Position numbers and translations under genes: made by a program. A DNA stretch of 64,000 nt from Panonychus citri. Lineage: Eukaryota; Arthropoda; Arachnida; Trombidiformes; Tetranychidae. The stretch covers positions 3,100,001-3,164,000 of the forward strand of contig NW_026515482.1 in the NCBI RefSeq assembly GCF_014898815.1. The letters run 5' to 3'. This document shows, in pieces, positions 46,439 through 54,785 of this stretch (positions within the stretch are counted from its first letter, which is position 1; every line of letters starts with the position of its first letter). The notes under the pieces are model-generated. The model was not told where the DNA came from, searched no databases, and saw only the letters and a list, made by a program, of their open reading frames with translations.

Positions 46439-47026
46439 TCACTTGTTTGTTTCAAGAAAGACATTCTTTTCTATTTGTTGATTCAACTGAGATTCCAGGT
46501 CTTCTAGTGATACAATCAAAGCTCTTTGGGCTCTTTCTAAATCATCATTTGATTGTTCCAACGTCCTTATGGTGTGAGACATTTTTAAATTGACAGCTTC
46601 ATATTCGGACAGAGTTTTCTGTAACTTTGCTATTTTTTCTGTACTCTCTTTGGTCACTTGGGTCAATTTACTCTTGAGAGACTCATTTTCCATCTGAGAT
46701 CGAGATAAACTTGATTCAAGGTCTTTGATTCTCTTCTCTGACTGAGCCAATTGGATCTCCAATTCTTGTTCCAATTCTGCGGAACTTTCTTGGAACTCGT
46801 TCAGTTCAAATTTGCATTCTTCATATCTAAACACCAAACAGGAAAAGAAAAGAGCAAGGAAAAGTAAAACAAAATAAGAAATAAGAAATAAAATAAGAAA
46901 TAAAATAAGAAACAGAGAAACAGAGAAACAGGAAAAGAGAGATGACCAATCACCTGTATTGATCACAATTCAATTCCAATTGACGTACTTTTGTTTCCAA
47001 TATGAAGCATCACCAACTGAGCTCAT
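46439..47026 (-). CDS. Short NudE-like protein (141 aa), left-arm copy
   Basis: Exon 1 46989-47026 (MSSVGDASYWKQ, phase 2) and exon 2 46439-46826. The N-terminus DASYWKQK matches the ANYWKDL start of animal NDE1 better than the outer copy does. The coiled coil 'FQESSAELEQELEIQL' ... 'EQSNDDLERAQRALIVSLED' is intact, but the frame stops right after NVFLETNK. The downstream 3' DNA is Gln/Asn-repeat rich and looks like a decayed C-terminal region. The donor here is GTACGT, where the right-arm copy has GTAAGT. It shares a 405-bp divergent promoter with COX17. Confidence 0.82.
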
Positions 47027-47431
47027 GATGATTGTTGATTTGAGCCTAAAAAAGGTTAAAAAAAAAGGATAATAATTTCACCCACGAACAAACAAATGAA
47101 CCACCAGAACAATTTCGCGAATCGACCACAGATTTAGTTTCCCCTTTCGAATTACTATTTGCCCAAGTTAACAAAATTGATCCAACCAACTAATTAGAAA
47201 GAACAACAATTAATTAAAGCAACATAAGAGTATAGGTTCTTAAGTTGAAACAACTCATTCAATGAAAATCTTAAGGAATAACATATGATCGTTTCCATTG
47301 GAAACCGTTGGAAACAGGTGACTCATTTTCTGTCAATGAGAAAACAGTTTGGTTATTTACTCACTTTCTCTTCAATTGTTACATTGTTTTACTTTAATTT
47401 CTTTGGGATATCAACTGATTGAGAAGACATT
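47027..47431. promoter_or_regulatory. Bidirectional promoter between NudE and COX17
   Basis: 405 bp separating the divergent ATGs of NudE (47026, minus) and COX17 (47432, plus). The same interval of equal length occurs at 49602-50006 in the right arm. No TATA box is evident on either side. Confidence 0.6.
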
Positions 47432-47711
47432 ATGCCTCGTGAATCAAGTAATTCACCTTCAACGGGTAACCCCAATTCTGGTGAAACAGATACGAAAAAG
47501 CTTAAGCCTTGTTGTGCTTGTCCTCAAACCAAACAAGCTCGAGATCAATGGTGAGTAGTTTTCTCAATTTTATCAATTCATTTTTCTCCTTCTCTTTTTA
47601 ATTCATTCTTTATTTCATCTTTACAGTATAATTGAAAATGGAGAGGAACATTGTCATGATCTTATAGAGGCTCACAAAAAGTGTATGCGAGATCTTGGGT
47701 TCAAAATTTAA
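47432..47711 (+). CDS. COX17: Cytochrome c oxidase copper chaperone COX17 (67 aa)
   Basis: Intermembrane-space copper chaperone that hands Cu(I) to SCO1 and COX11 for cytochrome c oxidase assembly. Exon 1 47432-47550, exon 2 47627-47711; the codon for the first Cys of the second helix pair is split by the intron (TG|T). The copper site KPCCAC and the twin CX9C pattern ([11 protein letters not shown] and [11 protein letters not shown]) that drives Mia40-dependent import and folding are complete. The C-terminus CMRDLGFKI is the family's. Length is typical (63-69 aa). Only exon 1 and the intron lie in the inverted repeat arm; exon 2 continues into the spacer. It is the only intact COX17 of four 5' copies in the window. 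Confidence 0.97.
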
Positions 47712-47730
47712 AATACAAATTGTATTATAC

Positions 47731-47736
47731 AATAAA
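47731..47736 (+). terminator. Poly(A) signal of COX17
   Basis: AATAAA 20 bp after the COX17 stop codon. Confidence 0.65.
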
Positions 47737-47828
47737 CGTTTCCTTATGAATTTTGATCTCATTCGAGAAAAAAAATAGTGTAAAAAATGATCAATTTAAA
47801 TAAAAGTAGGTAGTTGTTTCAATTGTGA

Positions 47829-48645
47829 TTACTTTTCTCTTTTACTCTCCAGCTTAATTAATCCAATTCTGATGATAAATTTGGCTGAACGACAATAATA
47901 TGTTATCCATTTAAGGCCCATCACGTGTTTGTAAGTTAAATTACGATATGTGTCAACAAAATTTCCTTGAATAATATCACCATGAATCTTGTTCTCTTGA
48001 TTAATTGATCGTTGAAGTTCAATATCATCAACTAGGCCTAAAAGGAAAACCCGGCGAATCTGAGAAAATGAGATATTCTGAGAACTGGCCCAAGTATCAC
48101 GAATTATTTTACGCTTTTCAAAGTTATTTGGAGCACTATGAATAAATATTAACAGGAATATATCAACACTATTGGAATCATCATCTGGTGAGATTGAATT
48201 GTTTCCATTTTGAATCACAATTGTACTGTCAACAGTTTCTAACAAAGATGATGATGATTTAGATGACGAAAAGGCGAAAGAGGAAGATGATGATCTGTGA
48301 CATGGTAAATTATTGATGAGAAATCGAAAGTCTTTCAAGTCAATCAATTGAGACATATCATTATCCTCCAATTTGGATAAGTCAAATGAGCTTTTGTACT
48401 TGGGGGTCACAATGATTGGTCGTCTCATTAAAATATCTCGAGTTAGATATTAAGAAGACAATTAAAGATCTTGAATCAAGATTATCACGATCTCAAATAA
48501 GTCTCTCAAGAGTAAATTGACTCAAGTGACCAAAGAGAGTGACCAGTGGAAAAAACCAAAACAATACAAAGAAAAAGACACAAATTAATATAAGATTGAA
48601 GAAATTGGATCTAATCCATAACAGTTGAAATAATCGGGTTTTCAT
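47829..48645 (-). pseudogene. Beta-1,3-galactosyltransferase pseudogene
   Basis: Starts at an ATG at 48645 (MKTRLFQLLWIRSNFFNLIL...) homologous to the intact enzyme at 32079. A NudE-derived fragment (about 48440-48540) then replaces the segment after the membrane helix. The match resumes at MRRPIIVTPKYKSSFDL and runs through 'RKIIRDTWASSQNISF' and 'DTYRNLTYKHVMGLKW'. At YYCRSAKF, just before the DDD motif, it ends in an unrelated tail (IIRIGLIKLESKREK). With no metal-binding motif or C-terminal half it cannot be an active transferase. Confidence 0.9.
48440..48540 (+). pseudogene. NudE coiled-coil fragment inside the galactosyltransferase pseudogene
   Basis: Plus-strand sequence matching the NudE stretch IKDLESSLSRSQ...SLKSKLTQVTKES, with a short deletion and frame breaks. 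It is more diverged than the three larger NudE copies. Confidence 0.8.
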
Positions 48646-48659
48646 CCTTTTTTGATTGT

Positions 48660-48880
48660 TAGTTGATGTTCGAGTTGATGGCGAGAATTAAGGAAACATG
48701 GAATAATTTACAATTCCTTTCATCAGTTGGAAGAGTCGGAGAGAATTTTTTTATCACAGTCAATATTGAATCATTATTTTCTTCTTGATCACTAATAGAA
48801 AATGGAAATTTTTTCCTCATATTCTTTGTACTTTTGTTGATCATTTTCTTTCTTATTCCAAACAATTTCACTTTAGATTA
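48660..48880 (-). other. Copy of the sequence upstream of the galactosyltransferase
   Basis: Reverse-strand homologue of about 31900-32070. An open frame reads ISDQEENNDSILTVIKKF and then SPTLPTDERNC. It separates the chimeric gene from the galactosyltransferase pseudogene. Coding status is unclear. Confidence 0.5.
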
Positions 48881-48928
48881 TTCTTTCAGGTGAGAATTGG
48901 TCGATTTAAACAATTACAATTTGATTAT

Positions 48929-49601
48929 TTAAATCGGCGAAAAAGGTAATCTTGTTATCTCTTCAAGGTGGGTATTGTTTCTTGTCACTCTAACAGGAGT
49001 TGAATGTGACCAGGGATAAGTTTTACCATTGTCTAGGAAAAGATAAATTGGAGAAACAATTTAGAAATTTGGCAAAATATTGTAATCTAATTGTTAAACT
49101 TACGCATTTTAAGATAAGTGTCATTACCACTACTCTCAATGAAACCAATTGATTGATTATCATGTGAAAGTAATTCAATCGTTGTTTCGAGTTTTTTGAT
49201 TTCATCATTTGGAATTGGCTTGACCACTTTCTTGATAATCGTCTTCTTTTTAGGTCCATATAACCTTTTCCAATCTTCTTGCAATTTCCCTCTAATTTGT
49301 GCTTCTTGTAAAAAGGGAAAACGATTAGCACAGGCAGTGAAATTTTCACTAATAAATTGCTTTAAATTCTTTGGCCTTGAGAGTTTCTCTCCATTTTCAA
49401 TTATACTGTAAGATGAAATAAAGAATGAATTAAAAAGAGAAGGAGAAAAAAATGAATTGATAAAATTGAGAAAACTACTCACCATTGATCTCGAGCTTGT
49501 TTGGTTTGAGGACAAGCACAACAAGGCTTAAGCTTTTTCGTATCTGTTTCACCAGAATTGGGGTTACCCGTTGAAGGTGAATTACTTGATTCACGAGGCA
49601 T
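48929..49601 (-). CDS. Chimeric gene: COX17 exon 1 fused to a lysine-rich protein (174 aa)
   Basis: Three exons with good splice sites: 49483-49601, 49104-49405 and 48929-49032, giving 525 nt in frame. Exon 1 is COX17 exon 1, with the same promoter. Exon 2 begins like COX17 exon 2 (CIIENGE) and then switches to unrelated sequence (LSRPKNLKQFISENF, 'QIRGKLQEDWKRLYGPKKK', 'TTIELLSHDNQSIGFIES'). Exon 3 encodes 'NGKTYPWSHSTPVRVTRNN' and ends ITRLPFSPI. The copper site KPCCAC and first CX9C remain; the second CX9C is lost, so a COX17 fold is not expected. The lysine-rich part is unrecognised. Its SRPK...W..LYGPKKK pattern vaguely recalls an HMG box, but I would not assign it. A decayed sister copy lies at 34150-34858. 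Confidence 0.65.
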
Positions 49602-50006
49602 AATGTCTTCTCAATCAGTTGATATTCCAAAGAAATTAAAGTAAAACAATGTAACAATTGAAGAGAAAGTGAGTAAATAACCAAACTGTTTTCTCATTGA
49701 CAGAAAATGAGTCACCTGTTTCCAACGGTTTCCAATGGAAACGATCATATGTTATTCCTTAAGATTTTCATTGAATGAGTTGTTTCAACTTAAGAACCTA
49801 TACTCTTATGTTGCTTTAATTAATTGTTGTTCTTTTTAATTAGTTGGTTGGATCAATTTTGTTAACTTGGGCAAATAGTAATTCGAAAGGGGAAACTAAA
49901 TCTGTGGTCAATTCGCGAAATTATTCTGGTGGTTCATTTGTTTGTTCGTGGGTGAAATTATTATCCTTTTTTTTTAACCTTTTTTAGGCTCAAATCAACA
50001 ATCATC
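49602..50006. promoter_or_regulatory. Bidirectional promoter, right-arm copy
   Basis: The same 405-bp spacing between divergent ATGs as in the left arm, here driving the chimeric gene (minus) and NudE (plus). Confidence 0.55.
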
Positions 50007-50582
50007 ATGAGCTCAGTTGGTGATGCTTCATATTGGAAACAAAAGTAAGTCAATTGGAATTGAATTGTGATCAATACAGATGATTGGTCATCTCTCTTTT
50101 CCTGTTTCTCTGTTTCTCTGTTTCTTATTTTATTTCTTATTTCTTATTTTGTTTTACTTTTCCTTGCTCTTTTCTTTTCCTGTTTGGTGTTTAGATATGA
50201 AGAATGCAAATTTGAACTGAACGAGTTCCAAGAAAGTTCCGCAGAATTGGAACAAGAATTGGAGATCCAATTGGCTCAGTCAGAGAAAAGAATCAAAGAC
50301 CTTGAATCAAGTTTATCTCGATCTCAGATGGAAAATGAGTCTCTCAAGAGTAAATTGACCCAAGTGACCAAAGAGAGTACGGAAAAAATAGCAAAGTTAC
50401 AGAAAACTCTGTCCGAATATGAAGCTGTCAATTTAAAAATGTCTCACACCATAAGGACGTTGGAACAATCAAATGATGATTTAGAAAGAGCCCAAAGAGC
50501 TTTGATTGTATCACTAGAAGACCTGGAATCTCAGTTGAATCAACAAATAGAAAAGAATGTTTTTCTTGAAACAAACAAGTGA
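50007..50582 (+). CDS. Short NudE-like protein (141 aa), right-arm copy
   Basis: Exon 1 50007-50044, exon 2 50195-50582, with a consensus GTAAGT donor. The predicted protein is the same as the left-arm copy (MSSVGDASYWKQ, then the coiled coil ending NVFLETNK). The 3' flank holds a longer CAA/AAC repeat than the left arm. It is transcribed divergently from the COX17 chimera. LIS1-type binding is inferred from the conserved coiled coil; C-terminal dynein-regulatory sequences of full NudE are absent. Confidence 0.83.
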
Positions 50583-51089
50583 CCCACCCCAGTTACCAGA
50601 TCCGATGCCGAAAACTAATCACCAATTAGTGAGAAAACAACAACAAAACCCCAATGGTGCTCAGAGAACTTGAAAGAAAACAATTACATCTACAACCACA
50701 AATACAACAACAACAACAACAACAACAACAAACCAAACAATAAGAAAACTGTGGCTTTAATTGTTGTTCCAATTGCTGTTATAATCTCTAATCAATCAGT
50801 AAACCAACTGAACCAACTATACGAACAGAACTCAAAGTCCAGAGGAAAAAGAAACCTTGTTACCTCCATCTTATTCTCAGCTAATTAACATCTAACCTCA
50901 ATTCATCCCAGTTAATTACTTGTGTTACTGTTTTCTTTTTCTTCCTCACAATCACTTCATCTTTAATGTACATGTAAATACTATTTCTCTTCTCTCAATT
51001 CTCTCAATTCTTTTAATTCTCTTTCATTCCTCAATTTCTATTCCTCTATTCTAAGTGGTTGTTTTGTAATTTCCTTTTTGGTCAAATCT

Positions 51090-51480
51090 CAGAATAAGGT
51101 TTCTCAAACTGAGTAAATCGAAAGCCGAATTAATTGCTGAAAATTTTGGTGAATGGTGATGGTGGTGATTAAATTGATAACCATAAGCAAATTAAAGAGG
51201 AAAACTGATCAATCAAGAATCAGATGGAGCTCATCGTTTAGCTCATCGAAAACCAGAAAATACTTGAGACAAACCATTGAATTACTTTCATATGATAATC
51301 AGAGTATTGGTTTCATTGGTTAAAGAAACGAAACTTACTTGAGACTTGGTGAGTTTCTAATAGTTGAAATTTTCTATTTTCTTATTTGATTTCTAATTGT
51401 TTCCCTTTCTTTTGATTGTCTTTCAGATGATGGAAAATCTTTACCTTGGTCACACAAACGAAACGTTCAACTCGAGTTGA
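51090..51480 (+). pseudogene. Relic of the lysine-rich gene, right arm
   Basis: Mirror of 45590-45965. An intron-like gap (GGTGAG ... TTTCAG at about 51350-51426) separates 'TIELLSYDNQSIGFIG' from a DDGKSLPWSH...RVTRNN piece. Stops interrupt the frame. Confidence 0.65.
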
Positions 51481-51764
51481 GAGTAACAAGAAACAATACT
51501 CATCTTGAGGAAATTACACTTTTCACCATCACCTTAAATCATATTCATCTCTCCCTCTCTCTCTCTCTCTTTCTCTATCCATGTTTATATATCAACGAAT
51601 ATATATTATTATTATTTATTTATATCGATTATTTATTATATTTTTCTCTCTCAAGTGAAATGAATGTTTATATATTTAAGATGATCTTTATTAATCATCC
51701 CGAATGTTTGATCAGCGAGTGAAAAATGTATGTAAATTAATTATTTGCTTTTGTTTTGTTTCTC

Positions 51765-52100
51765 TCAAGCGAGAGGATTTTTCAAAACGAGAATAACAGA
51801 ATCACCTCGGAGAAACATTTTGTTGATAAATCGATCCTTGTTGACTGGTTTACTTTTCTTTCCAGATTTAGGATATTCCGTCCAAATTTCTTTAACCTCT
51901 TCCATGACCATATTTAGATGACGATCGAACGCTTTTACTCGTCCCAAAAGTTTCTTATTATTCCGACAATTGATCAAAACTTGATGGTTATTGCGAACGG
52001 CTTGAGTTAAGATTGACAAAGGTCCAGTTTGAAACTCTTCTTCCTCCTTTTTGGCCAATTCGACTGGTGTCATTTCACTTTTAGGCTTTTGAGTTGACAT
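51765..52100 (-). CDS. SNRPD2: Small nuclear ribonucleoprotein Sm D2 (111 aa), right copy
   Basis: Second complete SmD2 gene, predicted protein identical to the left copy (ATG at 52100; Sm1/Sm2 motifs and D2-specific loop all present). Intronless. Having two complete, identical copies of a single-copy housekeeping gene fits a recent inverted duplication or ongoing gene conversion between the arms. Upstream sequence diverges from the left copy beyond about 52217. Confidence 0.97.
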   Translation of the reverse strand: MSTQKPKSEMTPVELAKKEEEEFQTGPLSILTQAVRNNHQVLINCRNNKKLLGRVKAFDRHLNMVMEEVKEIWTEYPKSGKKSKPVNKDRFINKMFLRGDSVILVLKNPLA

Positions 52101-52217
52101 GATTGACAAACTGACGAAAATAACCAAACTTTTCTTTTAATTAATTAAACTCAATTTATAAACAATCTTATTAGAATTAATTAACAACCACAATGTTCAA
52201 ATTCATTTGACAAAATG

Positions 52218-52505
52218 GCTTCCATATGTAATCAATGTTGCTTTTGCTTTTCGATATATCGAAAGAAGTTTTTTCTTTTCATTAGATGGCGACACGTTCG
52301 ATCGGCGGTTTTTTGTTTTAAATTCATTTTCTGGTTAATTTAATTTTCTGTTACAATTTGTAAGTTACAAATTGTTTTTTATTTGTCTTTTCAAGTCTTT
52401 TTATCTAATTAGTCTTATCAATTTTTTTATTCGTGAAAGTTTTTTTGCTCGACTGTTTTCTTGGTTGCAATTTTGGTTTTTTGTTCTCCTTGGTTGTAGA
52501 AAACA
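52218..52505. other. Promoter region between SmD2 and the Spc24-like gene
   Basis: Under 300 bp between divergent genes; no specific motif called. Confidence 0.4.
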
Positions 52506-53155
52506 ATGACAACTGAAAGTGTTTGTGCTTGGAAAGAGAAAGATGATAAATTTGGTAAATTGTTTTGTTCCATTGAAAAGAATATTTTGGATAAAAATGA
52601 TCTACACAAGGAATATGACGAGTTGTTAAAGGAAAGTTACACTTCTCTTTGTGATTATCTGAGAATGGATGTTTGTGCTGGTGAAGATCCGCTGGAGAAA
52701 ATTGAGGAGGAAAAGAAAATGTTAAAAGAGAATATTGAAAATAAGAAAAATGAAGTGAAGAAACTGGACGAAAAAAAGGAAGATTGGAAAGCTAAACTGT
52801 GCTGTAAAAAAGATGAATTACGGAAAATTGAAGAGATGAGAGATGATCCAAATCTTGGAATTGATATAAATTCTAAGAACAAATTCAAAGTTCTGAGTAA
52901 ATTCTTGAATGTCTCATATAAAACTGACCAAGATGGTCAAGCGATTGCAGGTAAGCCCATTTTCTAAGCATAAAGATTGATGATTTTTGTTACTATTCTA
53001 ACAGAAAGTTCATTATTTTCTCTCTTTTTGTTTCAGTTCTTTTCAAAGATGGTAACCGACAGATCCGATTCGATGACCAAAGTCGATCCAAGCAACAAAA
53101 GATGAACGAATTTTGGAGAATCTTGGAATATATTGAAAATAACAATCGAAAATAA
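52506..53155 (+). CDS. Putative kinetochore protein Spc24-like (187 aa)
   Basis: Exons 52506-52950 and 53037-53155, phase 1. Residues 65-120 form a strongly charged coiled coil (EKIEEEKKMLKENIENKK...). A small C-terminal globular region follows ('FKVLSKFLNVSYKTDQDG', 'AVLFKDGNRQIRFDD') and ends in a predicted helix (KMNEFWRILEYIENN). Coiled coil plus a compact C-terminal domain and about 190 aa in total are the layout of Spc24, where the last part (..FI.NYLW.L..) packs against Spc25 in the Ndc80 complex. Similarity is weak and read by eye, so Spc24 is a hypothesis; Spc25 or another small coiled-coil protein is possible. It converges on the SIN1 gene with only about 140 bp between stops. Confidence 0.45.
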
Positions 53156-53165
53156 TCATGATCAT

Positions 53166-53171
53166 TTTATT
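53166..53171 (-). terminator. Candidate poly(A) signal of SIN1
   Basis: AATAAA on the minus strand 127 bp after the SIN1 stop, just beyond the end of the convergent Spc24-like coding region. Confidence 0.5.
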
Positions 53172-53297
53172 TGTTCCATGATTCTTGTTTTTGTCCAAAG
53201 TGTTTTTCATTATTTGGGGTAAGGATTTTGTATGTATTTGTAATTGACCAGAAAACGATAAAAAAACAGAATGTCCAACCATTTTGATTCACTTCAA

Positions 53298-54785
53298 TCA
53301 GGCTAATTTATCTAGATTAGCATCTTTCTTGTGTTTACTGTCTCCTTTCCAAGGGAATTTCTTGAAAACAGCTGACACCTTTAGGTGTTTTTTAGGTCGA
53401 TGATGTTCCTGTGTACTTGTTGGAGTTGATATCTTGGGTTCAAAATAGAGAATCTTTGTTGAACTTGGTTGAATATCGTGCAATCTGAGAGCTGAGAATG
53501 ATGTTATGGGACTGAAAAGAGAAGAGGAAGGAAAACAAATTAGATTAAATTGTCGCGAATATCAAATTTGAATACTTACGTTGCTTCTGAATAGCTACCC
53601 GAGTCATCGCCACTTTCGACCATGGCTAAAGTCCGAAATTCATATTTCTCAACTATATCGGTGGGATTGAGAGCAGGAAAATCTGTATCAATTTCTCCAT
53701 TATCTTCCGCTATTCTGAGACAATATTTATCAACAGCCGGTTCTAATTCGGGTTCATTAACTTCATTTGTGTACAACCAGCAAGTTAATCCAATCAAATC
53801 TCTGACACGGGCATTGGTAAAAATGACCACTTGGAGTGTTTTGAGTCTCTGCTCACCGGCGATATTATGTAAAATGATCTCATAATTTCGGGTTCTTCGT
53901 CTATCACCAACTCGAGCATCGAACTTGGCAAATTCTTTAAATGGATTGTCCGGAGATTTTTCCACCAGGAAGGAAAGAATAGACTTTTTTGGAAGACTTT
54001 CTCTTGAAGATTCTTTTATCTCTTCTTCAGATTTTCTCGGGAATAATTCGGACAGTTCATCATCTAAAATCAAGAATCAAGAATAATGAATATTAAACAG
54101 TGAAATTGATTGATTCATGGAAACTTTAAGAATTAGGCTGAGAACGAACGTCAATGACAAAAAAAAGGTAAAGATGATCATTAGATTAAGAAGAGGAAAT
54201 TTAGATATTAACCAGTAACATTCACTTTGACGTCCTCCCAATGAATATATTTAGTTTTTGCCGCTGATCTTTTCTCTTCCTTCAGTCTTTCCAACCTTTG
54301 GGCAGTATTTGAACGTCCTCGATGAGCAGTGATCATCTCAATGTCGGAAACAATTTCACATGATTGAGTGGCATCAAGAAGGTCCGATTTCGCTTCAATT
54401 TCGACCGCTAAAAAGAACAAGAGAAAACAAATCAGTTGAACAAAATTGATAAAAAAAAAAGAAAAACATCTCCAAAAGAAACAATAAGAATATCTTATTA
54501 CATCGATAAAATGGACAAGATATCATTTACAAAGTTCCATCTACAATCGAATAGTTTAAAGTCAAGAAAAAGGATAAATTGAAGAGATGAAATAACCGAG
54601 ACACTAATTGACAGATTGCAAAAGATGAACTTACTTTTAAGCAAATGAACATCAGCAACCGAACCAAAATAATGAGGCATCGGCTCATGTAACATAACCA
54701 TTTCACACATTTCTGTAGGATCACAGGTAATGAAAGAATGCCTTATATGGGAAAGAAGGAATAGTTTATCATCAAAAAATGCCAT
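53298..54785 (-). CDS. Sin1: SIN1/MAPKAP1 TORC2 subunit, C-terminally short (347 aa)
   Basis: Subunit of TOR complex 2 that presents AKT/SGK-type kinases to TOR. Exons: 54635-54785, 54213-54407, 53580-54063 and 53298-53511; splice phases give exactly 348 codons. The N-terminus (MAFFDDKLFLLSHIRHSFIT, then CEMVML) and 'RGRSNTAQRLERLKEEKRSA' are characteristic. The CRIM domain, which binds substrate kinases, spans about residues 125-260: 'NPFKEFAKFDARVGDRR', 'ARVRDLIGLTCWLYTNE', 'CLRIAEDNGEIDTDFPAL', 'EFRTLAMVE'. After it comes only a 72-aa basic tail ending KKDANLDKLA. The Ras-binding and PH domains of animal SIN1 (about 520 aa in human) are absent; there is no room for them before the Spc24-like gene. 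A minus-strand AATAAA at 53166-53171 supports the end. Confidence 0.93.

Larger units (their letters stand above)
44846..47645 (+). repeat. Inverted duplication, left arm (2.8 kb)
   Basis: Reverse complement of 49387-52217, near-identical over most of its length, centred on about 48516. Contents in order: SmD2 (+), a lysine-rich gene relic (-), NudE (-), bidirectional promoter, and COX17 exon 1 and intron (+). Small differences between arms (for example, CAA/AAC repeat length and splice donor GTACGT versus GTAAGT) argue for two real loci. Confidence 0.95.
49387..52217 (-). repeat. Inverted duplication, right arm (2.8 kb)
   Basis: Reverse complement of 44846-47645. The inner boundary falls exactly after the shared bases ATTGAAAATGGAGAG in COX17 exon 2. 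The outer boundary lies in the SmD2 upstream region. Confidence 0.95.

Noticed and set aside
47349..47558. 69-aa ORF (MVIYSLSLQLL...) present in four near-identical copies
   Set aside because: Shadow frame of the COX17 promoter and exon 1. The true COX17 frame starts at 47432 and matches the family through the splice.
49104..49405. HMG-box assignment for the lysine-rich half of the chimera
   Set aside because: The RPK...W..LYGPKKK pattern fits loosely, but the helix lengths and key aromatic positions do not line up well enough by eye.
54527..54724. 65-aa ORF inside SIN1 exon 1
   Set aside because: Out of frame with SIN1; the SIN1 frame matches the conserved N-terminus.
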